DNA of 35,063 nucleotides from Bartonella tribocorum (GTDB taxonomy: Bacteria; Pseudomonadota; Alphaproteobacteria; Rhizobiales; Rhizobiaceae), in assembly GCF_002778015.1 (NCBI RefSeq), contig NZ_NJPP01000012.1:11309-46371 (forward strand), given 5' to 3'. Made by a program: the position numbers and the translations under genes. Positions within the stretch are counted from its first letter, which is position 1, and the number at the start of each line of letters is the position of its first letter. This document shows, piece after piece, positions 25,387 to 34,372 of this stretch. The notes beneath the pieces were generated by a model that did no database searches, was not told the DNA's origin, and saw only the letters and a program-made list of their open reading frames with translations.

Positions 25387-25930
25387 TTAGGAACAACTTA
25401 AATAGGTTTGAAGGGTGTGTGTTTCTCGTGAACGTTCCAATAGACTTCATTCATTGCTTTATCTCCCATTTTGGAAACCGCACAGCGTTTGGGGACTTCA
25501 TTCGTGTGGTGAGCGAGGATGCATGGAATTTATAGGATATGGTTGATAGAGCAGCAGCCATTGCGTTTCAAGAAGGTTTTTGCCAAGCGGGAGATCGCTT
25601 TCTTGTGACCGCCGGTGTTCCTCTTGGAACACCTAGTATTACAATCTCTTGTTCCTCTTGGAACACTTGGTATTACAATCTCTTACGTATTGCTTTTGTC
25701 TCTCCAAGATGGCACGAAGGGGATTTGATTTTTTTACGCATGGTGTTGTTTCATACGCCTTTTAAATAGGTTGTAGGAACAACTTAAATAGGTTTGAAAG
25801 GGGTGTGTGCACTTCTCGTGAACGTCCCAATAGACTTAATTCATTGTTTTATCTCCGCGTTGTCTCGCATTGTAGAGATAGCGCGGCGTTTCGTTTGGGC
25901 ATTCGGTTTGGTGATGAGAGCAGAGTAGAT
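25387..25930 (+). repeat. Decayed tandem copies of the pyk 3' end
   Basis: The pyk segment from 25045 (AGGAACAACGGGTGTGCGCGCTTCTCG) to the stop is repeated from about 25387 to 25730 with substitutions, a deletion of GGCTCTC and an internal TAG. Within it, GTTCCTCTTGGAACACCTAGTATTACAATCTCTT is itself doubled (25617-25684). A third, shorter copy runs from about 25763 (GGAACAACTTAAATAGG, AACGTCCCAATAGACTTAATTCATTG) to about 25900. All three share the inserted words ACTTAAATAGGTTTGAA that pyk lacks, so copy 3 derives from copy 2. The frame 25539-25769 is not a gene. Confidence 0.85.
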
Positions 25931-26274
25931 GTGGTGATGTGATCTGTTGATTTTGTTTTTAGTTCTGAGAAAGTTGCTTTTATGGTGGAATATTTAATGG
26001 GAGGCCCCTTTTATCTCATTGAGGCATATTGGAGATCGCTTTATTAATGTCTTATGAGCATTGATATTGATGTCTTATGAGCGAGACGTTTATTGATCAT
26101 GAGAACCTTGAAATTTTTCTCATTTTTAGATTTTTGCAAGCAGAATTGAATAAGATTATACACCTAAATCATGAGAGTATGTCATGAAAAAAGTGATGGG
26201 TGAATGTGTTTTAAAAATATGTTTTTGCGCACTGTTTTTATGCAAAAGCAGTTGGCTTTGTGCTTTGTTGGGAC
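25931..26274. other. Gene-free DNA, possibly older pyk debris
   Basis: At about 25925-25985, GATGTGGTGATGTGATCTGTTGA...TCTGAGAAAGTTGCTTTTATGGTGGA loosely follows the pyk segment at 24817-24885 (DAVMLSAES...EEAVLMMDR). If so, it is a more decayed, out-of-order fragment. No gene is seen. Confidence 0.3.
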
Positions 26275-26525
26275 GTTCACAATATATTGAGTTAAAACCT
26301 TGAATGCTGTAAGATTTTCTCGTTTTAAATTTGTTCATGTTTTGTCAAGCATAATTATTTTTGTGCGTCACAAGCAAGGGGCCATGTGGTTAAAAATTGT
26401 ACAAGAAAGGTATGCTTCTTATGAACCGTCTTAAGGTTCAAGAGTTATTGTTATAATATTGGGTGTTGACAAGGTGTGTGATGGTGCCGGTTTGCTCTTT
26501 TATGAAGCGTGGAGGTTTTGAGCGC
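26275..26525 (-). repeat. Dispersed intergenic repeat, copy 7 (partial, reverse)
   Basis: It shares with copy 5, in order: ATATTGAGTTAAAACCTTGAATGCTGTAAGATTTTCTC, ATGTGGTTAAAAATTGTACAAGA, CTTATGAACCGTCTTAAGGTTCAAG, and GACAAGGTGTGTGATGGTGCCGGTTTGCTCTTTTAT. The last third is missing. Confidence 0.6.
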
Positions 26526-27245
26526 TGAGAAGAGCGGTGGATTGTTATGTTATCAGAATAAAGGCGGCGGTAGGGAATGTTTTTAAGCGCTATTATTGTT
26601 GTTTATGATGTTTAAAGTGCTATGAAATCATACCATAATCTTTATTTTTGCTCCTTCTCATAGGATAAAAATTCTTAATCTACGCTGGTCTGTAAACGGC
26701 TTTGATGGGTAGGATTTATTTTCTGGATATTCTAGGTGCAGAGAATCCATGTGCTTATAGCATCAAATGATGATGTTGTATGGTTCATAAAATAAGGTTG
26801 TTTTTTTAATTATATATATTGAATCTGCTTGATTTCATGTTCTCATCTTAAAGGGAAAGCACTTTATTATATGGCTACAGGCTTATGTACAATAGCAGCT
26901 CTTTTTCTTGGAGGATGCTTTATTTGTTTGTTGCTGTTGTCATTGGTGTGATTTTTTTACAATAATGTTGGTTTTGGTCGTTTGTTGTGCGAGATCCCTC
27001 ATTGGAAGCGTGGTAATATAAGGCTGCTTTTCCTTGAGATATGAAGTGGTTGTATGTCAGAAAAATGTTCGAGGGTGGGCTTTTTGAGTGGACTTTCAGT
27101 CAATTCCATGCGTGCCATGCGTGATCAGTCGCTGGAATCTCCTCAATAAAAAATCGGATCGTTTACGAGGCTTGCATTTGAGAATTTTTATCCTGTGAGA
27201 GGGAGAAAAATCAAATCGCAAGTCTATTATGGCGCTGATGTGTGT
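26526..27245. other. Gene-free region downstream of zapA; possible structured RNA
   Basis: No protein gene is seen. On the minus strand, about 100-200 bases after zapA, the sequence is GC-richer and foldable: ATTCCAGCG pairs with CGCATGGAAT around an inner segment containing CACGCATGG twice. In many proteobacteria, 6S RNA (ssrS) lies directly after zapA on the same strand, so 27040-27190 minus is a candidate. I cannot confirm it from primary sequence. Confidence 0.3.
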
Positions 27246-27629
27246 TTAGAAGTCTTTCTGTTCTTGTTCTTGAATGTTTGTGCTGTTTTGATCATCCTTG
27301 AGCAATTGGTTGGTGAGATTTTCAATGCGTTGTGTGGTGTCACGCATAATTTTTCCCATGGTGCGGTCTCTTTCATTGTGGAGTCGTAAAAGAGCATCGT
27401 AGTCTTCTTGTAACTTTTTATTTTCTCGTTTTATTTCTTCCATTTCATCAATAATCATTATGCCGGCCATAACCGATAAACGATGATCACCAATTTCACC
27501 AAAATTTTTCTTTAAATGGGTGATATATTGATCCAATTGAGCCGCAAGCGCAATAAGATGACGTTCTTGTCCTTTATCACAAGCCATGCGATAATTTTTA
27601 CCATCAATGGTAACGGAAACTGTTTCCAT
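27246..27629 (-). CDS. zapA: Cell division protein ZapA
   Basis: The 127-residue protein has the ZapA N-terminal domain (METVSVTIDGKNYRMACDKGQE, LIALAAQLDQYITHLK, RLSVMAGIMIIDEMEEIKRE) and a long C-terminal coiled coil (about 65-118). ZapA bundles FtsZ filaments at the division site. It is slightly longer than the E. coli protein (109), which fits alphaproteobacterial forms. ATG 27629 has AAAGGT upstream and follows the DUF4164 gene by 19 bases on the same strand, so they form an operon divergent from tkt. Confidence 0.92.
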   Translation of the reverse strand: METVSVTIDGKNYRMACDKGQERHLIALAAQLDQYITHLKKNFGEIGDHRLSVMAGIMIIDEMEEIKRENKKLQEDYDALLRLHNERDRTMGKIMRDTTQRIENLTNQLLKDDQNSTNIQEQEQKDF

Positions 27630-27648
27630 ACATTCAGACCTTTATCTA

Positions 27649-27924
27649 TTATCTATCAATGACGATACGAATCGTTTCCATTGCTTTAATAAGACGCTTG
27701 GAAACTTCTTTATTAACAGATTCTAAGCGTTCAATTTGGGCTTCAGCTTTGTCAAGCGCTTGGGCAAGGTGGCTGCGGTCAGCATTCATTCGTTGAATCT
27801 CTTCTTCCCATTCGTTATTTTTATCAATAACGGCGTTGCGGTTTATGATGGTGATTTCTAAGGTTCTAAGTGCTTTTTCTAGGTGCTCTAGAGCATCTTG
27901 GAGAACCGTAGTCTCTTGGTTCAT
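27649..27924 (-). CDS. DUF4164 coiled-coil protein
   Basis: The 91-residue protein starts at ATG 27924 (MNQETTVLQDALEHLEKALRTLE) with AAAGGAC upstream; the frame remains open 5' to 28260, but that part is hydrophobic, lacks a ribosome site and is not family-like. The product is almost all heptad coiled coil (NEWEEEIQRMNADRSHLAQALDKAEAQIERLESVN). DUF4164 genes sit just before zapA in rhizobia and their relatives, so a role in cell division with ZapA is suspected. Its biochemical function is unknown. Confidence 0.82.
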   Translation of the reverse strand: MNQETTVLQDALEHLEKALRTLEITIINRNAVIDKNNEWEEEIQRMNADRSHLAQALDKAEAQIERLESVNKEVSKRLIKAMETIRIVIDR

Positions 27925-28262
27925 TGCTTTTGTCCTTTGGGTAATTGTATCCTTTATCAATGCGTTATGCAAAAACGAATCACTTACATTTTTATAGTAT
28001 GTGTCTTTTATTTTTAAGTATGTAGGATATTTTAGCAAGCAAAGCAGGGGATAGATATAAATTAAAAGCTGGATTTTTTGCGCATATTGGCATAAATGAC
28101 ATGGATATATATACAGGATGCGTGAGGGGAATGTTATTACTGTTATTGAGGGGGTGACAAAACGTCTCACGCTGATGGTTAGAAAGAGTATTCCTTGAGG
28201 AATTTTAAGAGAATACAGAAAAAGTAACAGAATAACGTATGTAACGAAATGGTCGATCATTC
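27925..28262. other. Divergent promoter region between DUF4164/zapA and tkt
   Basis: This 338-base region separates the two divergent transcription units and should hold both promoters. A long minus-strand open frame crosses it, but its composition is not protein-like. I see no clear promoter pair. Confidence 0.45.
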
Positions 28263-30269
28263 ATGACAAATACCCACCAACAGAATCAGATGGCCAATGC
28301 TATCCGTTTTCTAGCTATTGATGCGATTGAAAAAGCAAATTCTGGTCATCCCGGTTTACCAATGGGGGCAGCCGATATTGCTACGGTTCTTTATACACAA
28401 TTCCTTGCTCATGATCCTAAAAATCCTCGTTGGTCTGACCGTGACCGTTTTGTCTTATCAGCAGGACATGGATCTATGTTGCTTTATGCTCTGCTGTATC
28501 TTTCTGGTTATGAAGATATCTGTATTGAGGATCTTAAAAATTTTCGCCAATTAGGGGCAAAGCTTGCTGGGCATCCAGAATATGGGCATGCGGCAGGAAT
28601 TGAAACAACGACGGGGCCTCTCGGACAAGGATTGGCGAATGCTGTGGGGATGGCTCTTGCCGAACGTTTGCAAAATGCTCGTTTTGGTGATCTTATCAAC
28701 CATTATACTTATGCGTTGGTGGGGGATGGATGCCTGATGGAAGGCATTTCTCAAGAAGCAATTTCCTTGGCGGGGCATCTAAAACTTAACAAGCTTATTG
28801 TCTTGTGGGATGATAATAATATTTCTATCGATGGAGAAATTTCTCTTGCGGATAGTACAGATCAGTGTGCGCGTTTTAAAGCATCTGGTTGGAATACACT
28901 CAAAGTGGATGGGCATAATCAAGCCGCTATTGCCCAAGCTATTCAAACGGCGCGCAATGGTGATAAACCAACTTTAATTGCTTGTAAAACAACAATTGGT
29001 TTTGGAGCACCAAATAAAGCTGGAGCCAATAAAGTTCATGGAGCTCCTTTAGGAGCGCGGGAAATTGCTGAGACCCGTATCGCCTTAGGGTGGGAGGCGG
29101 AGCCTTTCGTTATTCCAGCCGATATTCTTGACCGTTGGCGTTTAGCAGGGCTTAATGCCGCTAAAAAGCGACAAAAGTGGGAAGAAAAATTGAGCGATCT
29201 TCCTGTCTCAGAACGGGTCGAGTTTGAAAGATTGATGCGTGGTGATCTATTGGGGGGATTTGATGGCGCTGTCGATGCTTATAAACAGAAACTCGTTGAA
29301 GAGTGTCCTGGGGTTGCGACGCGTAAAGCTTCGGAAATGGCTCTTGAAGTGATCAATGAAATCGTTCGTGAGACCATTGGTGGTTCTGCCGATTTAACGG
29401 GATCTAATAATACAAAAAGCAGCCAGATGAAAAGTATCTCTGCAGATGATTTTTCAGGGCGCTATCTCCATTATGGTATTCGTGAACATGCAATGGGCGC
29501 TATAATGAATGGGCTCGCTCTTCATGGGGGCTTCATTCCTTATGGAGGAACGTTCTTATGCTTTTCAGATTATATGCGGCCCGCTATGCGTTTATCTTCT
29601 CTCATGGGGGTGCGGGTGATTTATGTCATGACCCATGATTCTATTGGGCTTGGTGAGGATGGTCCGACCCATCAACCCGTGGAACATTTGGCTTGCCTGC
29701 GCGCTATGCCTAATCATCTTGTGTTTCGCCCTGCCGATGCTATGGAGACAATCGAGTGTTGGCAATTGGCTTTGAAAGCACGCGGGACACCTTCTACCTT
29801 GGCTTTGAGCCGACAAAATTTACCGATGCTGCGTCAAGAATATGAAGAAGAAAACCTCTGTATGCTTGGGGCATATGAATTGTTAACGGCAAGTGATGAG
29901 GCACAAGTGACATTGTTTGCTTCCGGTTCAGAATTGCAAATTGCGGTCAAAGCACGTGAAACCTTAGAAGAAAAAGGTATCCCAACGCGTGTGGTTTCTG
30001 TGCCTTGTTTTGAGCTCTTTTCTCAACAATCTTGCTCCTATCAACGGGCTCTTATTGGAGATGCGCCGATTAAAATCGCCATTGAAGCGGCTGTTGCCCA
30101 AGGATGGGATCGTTTTATTGGCTGTGATGGTGTGTTTATTGGCATGGAGGGCTTCGGGGCAAGTGGGACAATTGATGACCTTTATGCGCATTTTGGTATT
30201 ACTTGCGAAAATGTCGTTGCTATCGTTGAAAAAAAGCTGGAAAAGATCAAGGGGGAAAAAACACAATGA
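28263..30269 (+). CDS. tkt: Transketolase
   Basis: The 668-residue thiamine-diphosphate enzyme moves two-carbon units between sugar phosphates, linking the pentose phosphate pathway to glycolysis. Signatures: [15 protein letters not shown] (21-34), the diphosphate/Mg motif GDGCLMEG (154-161) with DDNNISIDG after it, [20 protein letters not shown] near 245-263, and the pyrimidine-domain motifs [17 protein letters not shown] and [20 protein letters not shown] (about 400-480). Length is normal. The stop TGA (30267-30269) overlaps an ATG that begins a decayed gap head, as if tkt and gap were once coupled. The ribosome site at 28263 is weak. Confidence 0.96.
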   Translation: MTNTHQQNQMANAIRFLAIDAIEKANSGHPGLPMGAADIATVLYTQFLAHDPKNPRWSDRDRFVLSAGHGSMLLYALLYLSGYEDICIEDLKNFRQLGAKLAGHPEYGHAAGIETTTGPLGQGLANAVGMALAERLQNARFGDLINHYTYALVGDGCLMEGISQEAISLAGHLKLNKLIVLWDDNNISIDGEISLADSTDQCARFKASGWNTLKVDGHNQAAIAQAIQTARNGDKPTLIACKTTIGFGAPNKAGANKVHGAPLGAREIAETRIALGWEAEPFVIPADILDRWRLAGLNAAKKRQKWEEKLSDLPVSERVEFERLMRGDLLGGFDGAVDAYKQKLVEECPGVATRKASEMALEVINEIVRETIGGSADLTGSNNTKSSQMKSISADDFSGRYLHYGIREHAMGAIMNGLALHGGFIPYGGTFLCFSDYMRPAMRLSSLMGVRVIYVMTHDSIGLGEDGPTHQPVEHLACLRAMPNHLVFRPADAMETIECWQLALKARGTPSTLALSRQNLPMLRQEYEEENLCMLGAYELLTASDEAQVTLFASGSELQIAVKARETLEEKGIPTRVVSVPCFELFSQQSCSYQRALIGDAPIKIAIEAAVAQGWDRFIGCDGVFIGMEGFGASGTIDDLYAHFGITCENVVAIVEKKLEKIKGEKTQ

Positions 30270-30613
30270 CAGTTCATGTTATTATGGAGGGAGGGTATCA
30301 TATTCTGTGCAGCGTTGTGGTTTAGTGAATGATTGGAAAAATATTAAAATGATGGCTATTTATAATTTTTGATTGGTGGAATGCTTGTTTTTTGTGCTGC
30401 AAAAGGTTGATGGAAAATATGTGAAATAACAGTTTATGTTGTCATGAGTGGGAGTGGTTGTAGGGTATCATATTCTGTGTAGGGATTGTGGAGCAGTGAG
30501 TGATTGGTCAAGATATTGGTGTCTTTGGAATTCATGATTTTGAATTGGTGAAATGCTCATTTGTTGTGCTTTAAATGTTGTTCTTTAAAAGATTAGATAA
30601 GGAAACATGTGAA
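30266..30613 (+). repeat. Two decayed tandem copies of the gap 5' end
   Basis: Copy 1 starts ATGACAGTTCATGTTATTATGG at 30266 and copy 2 ATAACAGTTTATGTTGTCATGAG at 30426; the intact gap begins ATGACAGTTCGTGTTGCAATTAATGG at 30614. Both copies also follow gap further in: GATATTGAAGTGGTCGCAATTAATGATTTGGGATCGGTGGAG of gap is mirrored by AATATTAAAATGATGGCTATTTATAATTTTTGATTGGTGGAA and by GATATTGGTGTCTTTGGAATTCATGATTTTGAATTGGTG. Each copy thus holds about 50 codons of gap, with stops. Periods are 160 and 188 bases. Confidence 0.85.
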
Positions 30614-31621
30614 ATGACAGTTCGTGTTGCAATTAATGGGTTTGGTCGTATTGGACGCAATATTTTACGTGCACTTGTGGAAAGTGGACGAAAAGATATT
30701 GAAGTGGTCGCAATTAATGATTTGGGATCGGTGGAGACAAATGCCCATTTGTTGCGCTATGATTCAATTCATGGGCGTTTTCCTGGGGACGTTAAGGTGG
30801 TGGGGGATGCCATTGATGTGGGGGGTGGTTTAATAAAGGTATGCGCAGAGCGTGATCCTGCACAATTGCCTTGGAAAAATTTAGATATCGATATTGCTTT
30901 GGAATGTACGGGCATTTTTACTGCGCGTGATAAAGCAAAGGCTCATTTGGATGCTGGGGCAAGGCGTGTGCTGGTTTCTGCGCCTTCTGAAGGGGCAGAT
31001 CTGACCGTGGTATACGGGGTTAATCATCAGTCTTTGAATAAAGAGCATCGCGTTGTTTCAAATGCTTCTTGTACAACCAATTGCTTAGCTCCTGTGGCAC
31101 AAGTTTTGCACAACACGGTCGGCATTGAAAATGGGTTTATGACAACAATCCATTCTTATACGGGTGATCAACCGGTATTGGATACCATGCATCGGGACCT
31201 TTATCGGGCGCGTGCGGCGGCTCTTTCTATGATTCCTACCTCAACAGGAGCGGCAAAAGCTGTGGGATTGGTTTTGCCAGAATTAAAGGGATTGCTTGAT
31301 GGGGTGTCTATCCGTGTTCCAACACCAAATGTTTCCGTGGTGGATTTGACATTTAACGCTAAGCGTTCCACAACGGTTGAAGAAATTAATACAGCGATTG
31401 CGGCTGCTGCACGCGGTTCCTTAAAGGGAATTTTAGACACTACGGAAGAAAAGCTTGTGAGTTGTGATTTTAATCATAATCCTCATTCAGCGATTTTCCA
31501 CAATGATCAGACCAAAGTGATTGATGGTAAGCTTTGTCGTGTTCTGGTTTGGTATGATAATGAATGGGGCTTTTCTAACCGAATGAGTGATACGGCTGTG
31601 GCTTTTGCCAAGACAATATAA
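30614..31621 (+). CDS. gap: Glyceraldehyde-3-phosphate dehydrogenase
   Basis: The 335-residue enzyme oxidises glyceraldehyde 3-phosphate to 1,3-bisphosphoglycerate with NAD. It has the Rossmann start [13 protein letters not shown] (4-16), the catalytic [12 protein letters not shown] (149-160, Cys 153), [32 protein letters not shown] and the end [15 protein letters not shown] 30614 has AAGGAA upstream; the frame opens at 30575, but the conserved start decides. The gene order tkt, gap, pgk, fba is a glycolytic/pentose phosphate cluster. Two decayed heads of the gene precede it. Confidence 0.97.
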   Translation: MTVRVAINGFGRIGRNILRALVESGRKDIEVVAINDLGSVETNAHLLRYDSIHGRFPGDVKVVGDAIDVGGGLIKVCAERDPAQLPWKNLDIDIALECTGIFTARDKAKAHLDAGARRVLVSAPSEGADLTVVYGVNHQSLNKEHRVVSNASCTTNCLAPVAQVLHNTVGIENGFMTTIHSYTGDQPVLDTMHRDLYRARAAALSMIPTSTGAAKAVGLVLPELKGLLDGVSIRVPTPNVSVVDLTFNAKRSTTVEEINTAIAAAARGSLKGILDTTEEKLVSCDFNHNPHSAIFHNDQTKVIDGKLCRVLVWYDNEWGFSNRMSDTAVAFAKTI

Positions 31622-32002
31622 AGATTATAGGGAGGACCTCAGGGACCTCTTTCATTATAGTGATGATAGGGAAATGCCTCACTTTTGTACAAATTAAGGC
31701 GCATTCTTTTAAAAAAATCAAGAGAAGTTGTTGTTTTATGCGTTAGAGAGAAGATACTGTTGAAAGATTAGGGGTGTTTTTTTAATATGATGGAGTGTGT
31801 GCCTCTAAAAGTCGCATGAAAGAGTAAACTTTTAAAAAGTAACATCTGAACGAGAAAAAGTTTGAGAAAACGTTAAAAAATAAAGGACGTAACCTCTTGT
31901 GCATAAAAGCAAAAAGGCGTTTTAGTGAAAAGAAATTAGTGGAAAGAAAATTGAGCCAATGCATTTGTTTGTAACAATGGAATGTGAAAAGGACGTAGTG
32001 TG
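31622..32002. other. Intergenic region between gap and pgk
   Basis: This 381-base AT-rich gap is long for an operon. A GGACCTC word is doubled just after gap (31634-31648). No coding region or obvious terminator is seen, and pgk may have its own promoter here. AAAGGACGTA occurs at 31881 and again just before pgk at 31988, which may be the trace of another small duplication. Confidence 0.4.
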
Positions 32003-33196
32003 ATGGGATTTCGTACACTTGATGATGTTGATGTTTTCGGCAAACGTGTTCTTGTGCGCGTGGATTTTAATGTTCCTATGGCACTGGGCGAAGTTTGTGA
32101 TGAGACACGTCTTGTACGCCATAAAGAAACGCTTGTTGAGCTACAAAAGCGTGGTGCTAAGCTTATTTTACTTTCTCATTGTGGTCGTCCTAAAGGAAAG
32201 GTGGAGCCAGAGTTTTCACTCCGTCCTGTTGTAGGAGTGCTGGAAAAGATCATTAATCAACCGGTTTCTTTTGTTCCGGACTGTATTGGTTCTACGGTGC
32301 AGGTGGCGGTTGAATCATTACAAAATGGGGGCATTTTACTGCTCGAAAATGTTCGTTTTTATGCCGGTGAGGAAAAGAATGATTGTTCTTTTGCGGAAGC
32401 TTTGGCGCATAATGGAGATCTTTATGTCAATGATGCTTTTTCGGTTTCTCATCGTGCCCATGCTTCGGTGGAGGGAATAACACATTTGTTGCCCTCTTAT
32501 GCGGGGCGCTTTTTGCAAGCTGAGTTGCAGGCACTAGAAAAAGGGCTTGGAAATCCAAAGCATCCTGTCGTTGCCATTGTGGGAGGTGCAAAAGTTTCCA
32601 GTAAATTGTTTATGCTTAATCATTTGGTGGAAAAAGTCGACACCTTGGTGATTGGAGGGGGAATGGCAAACAGTTTTTTAGCCGCGCAAGGTATCCGTGT
32701 GGGGAAGTCATTGTGTGAACATGCATTGACGGAAACAGTAAAAAAAATCATTAAAAAAGCACAAGAATGTCACTGTACACTTCTGCTTCCTGTGGATGTT
32801 GTCGTTGGGTTTCGTTTTGAAAAAAATGCTCCACATCGTCTTTATGATATAGGTGATATTCCTGAAGACGGCATGATATTAGATATTGGTGCGCGCTCTA
32901 TTGCTCATATCAATACCGAGATAGATAAAGCTGCTACCCTCGTGTGGAATGGACCCCTTGGTGTTTTTGAGATGCCTCCCTTTGATAAGGGAACAATTGC
33001 CGTTGCATATCATGCAGCAGAATGTAGTCAAAAGGGGAAATTGGTTTCAATTGCGGGAGGAGGCGATACGGTTTTTGCCCTTAATCATGCTGGTGTTTCC
33101 AATGATTTGACTTATCTCTCAACCGCAGGAGGGGCTTTTTTGGAATGGATGGAAGGGAAGGTTCTGCCTGGAATTTTTGCCCTTATGCAGGCTTAA
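32003..33196 (+). CDS. pgk: Phosphoglycerate kinase
   Basis: The 397-residue enzyme makes ATP and 3-phosphoglycerate from 1,3-bisphosphoglycerate. Signatures: RVLVRVDFNVP (about 14-24), LLSHCGRPKG (about 57), LLLENVRFYAGEEKND (about 112), NDAFSVSHRAHASVEG (about 145), VVAIVGGAKVSSK (about 190), GGGMANSFLAAQG (about 218), LVWNGPLGVFEM (about 312) and SIAGGGDTVFAL (about 350). ATG 32003 has AAAGGAC upstream; GTG 32000 directly before it is possible. It lies between gap and fba. Confidence 0.97.
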   Translation: MGFRTLDDVDVFGKRVLVRVDFNVPMALGEVCDETRLVRHKETLVELQKRGAKLILLSHCGRPKGKVEPEFSLRPVVGVLEKIINQPVSFVPDCIGSTVQVAVESLQNGGILLLENVRFYAGEEKNDCSFAEALAHNGDLYVNDAFSVSHRAHASVEGITHLLPSYAGRFLQAELQALEKGLGNPKHPVVAIVGGAKVSSKLFMLNHLVEKVDTLVIGGGMANSFLAAQGIRVGKSLCEHALTETVKKIIKKAQECHCTLLLPVDVVVGFRFEKNAPHRLYDIGDIPEDGMILDIGARSIAHINTEIDKAATLVWNGPLGVFEMPPFDKGTIAVAYHAAECSQKGKLVSIAGGGDTVFALNHAGVSNDLTYLSTAGGAFLEWMEGKVLPGIFALMQA

Positions 33197-33310
33197 AGGG
33201 ATTATTTGAAAAGTAGCTTTAAAGAAAAGTTGTATGTTGTTCATGTAGGGTATATTGAGCATGTTGCACATTTTTTGGAAATTTAAAGACAAAATAAAAA
33301 GGAATGTTTT

Positions 33311-34342
33311 ATGAATGAACGGCTTGAAGATATTGCACTTGCTTTGGTGCATGCCGGTAAAGGTATTTTGGCAGCAGATGAAAGTACGGCGACCATTGGA
33401 AAGCGTTTTGAAAGTATTGGTGTTGAGTCCAATGAAGAAAGGCGTTGTGCTTACCGTGAAATGCTTTTTAGTGCAAAAGAAGCGATGGAAAACGCTATTT
33501 CTGGAGTTATTTTATTTGATGAAACCATTCGACAAAAAGCATCAACAGGGCAAATGTTGACGGATCTTATTCGTGATGCAGGGGCGTTACCAGGCATTAA
33601 AGTTGATACGGGTGCTAAACCATTGGCCGCTTTTCCTTACGAGACAATTACTGGAGGGCTGGATGGTCTTCGTGAACGGCTGAAAGACTATTATACTTTG
33701 GGAGCGCGTTTTGCTAAATGGCGGGCGGTGATTGCCATTAATGCAGATACTTTGCCAACAAGAGGCGCCATCAATCAAAATGCACAAGCTCTTGCGCGTT
33801 ATGCTGCTTTATGTCAGGAACTCAATATTGTGCCGATTGTAGAGCCGGAAGTGCTGATGGATGGACCGTCGTGCGGGCATTCCATTGCGCGTTGCTTTGA
33901 GGTGACACGCACTGTTTTACAGGCTGTCTTTAAAGAATTGTTTGAAGCCCGTGTTGTTTTGGAGGGGATGATTTTAAAGCCCAATATGGTGATTGATGGC
34001 AAAGATGCGCGCAAGGCTGGTGTTGAAGAAGTGGCTGAAAAGACCGTCCATGTGCTTAAACAAACCGTTCCTTCGGCTGTTCCAGGAATTGCTTTTCTTT
34101 CTGGAGGGCAATCAGATCAGGAAGCAACGGCGCATTTATCGGCTATGAATTCTATGGGTGCATTGCCTTGGAAATTGACTTTTTCTTATGGGCGCGCATT
34201 GCAAGCGGCTGCTTTAAAAGCATGGGCTGGAAAAGATGAGAATATCGCTGTTGCACAAAAGGCATTTTGTCATCGTGCTCGGATGAACCACCTTGCAGCT
34301 TTAGGACAATGGACTAAAGAGCAGGAACAGGTGAGCGCTTGA
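33311..34342 (+). CDS. Class I fructose-bisphosphate aldolase
   Basis: The 343-residue enzyme cleaves fructose 1,6-bisphosphate. It is the Schiff-base (class I) type, not the zinc type: GKGILAADESTATIGKRF (17-33), VILFDETIRQKA (66-77), GIKVDTGAKPLA, FAKWRAVIAI (134-143), IVPIVEPEVLMDG, the Schiff-base Lys 223 in EGMILKPNMV, and [18 protein letters not shown] 33311 has AAAAAGGAA upstream, and pgk ends 114 bases before. The last 60 percent of the gene is duplicated in decayed form downstream. Confidence 0.95.
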   Translation: MNERLEDIALALVHAGKGILAADESTATIGKRFESIGVESNEERRCAYREMLFSAKEAMENAISGVILFDETIRQKASTGQMLTDLIRDAGALPGIKVDTGAKPLAAFPYETITGGLDGLRERLKDYYTLGARFAKWRAVIAINADTLPTRGAINQNAQALARYAALCQELNIVPIVEPEVLMDGPSCGHSIARCFEVTRTVLQAVFKELFEARVVLEGMILKPNMVIDGKDARKAGVEEVAEKTVHVLKQTVPSAVPGIAFLSGGQSDQEATAHLSAMNSMGALPWKLTFSYGRALQAAALKAWAGKDENIAVAQKAFCHRARMNHLAALGQWTKEQEQVSA

Positions 34343-34372
34343 ATTGTCATAGACTTGAACTCCCATAAAGGT

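Noticed and set aside
25539-25769. 76-codon ORF with pyruvate kinase similarity as a separate gene
   Set aside because: It is a decayed copy of the pyk 3' end, lacking a ribosome site and ending in frameshifted sequence.
27925-28260. Extended N-terminus (112 residues) of the DUF4164 protein
   Set aside because: The extra part is hydrophobic and unlike the family, while ATG 27924 has a good ribosome site and the family start.
31201-31440. Minus-strand ORF inside gap
   Set aside because: It is a shadow of the strongly conserved gap coding frame.
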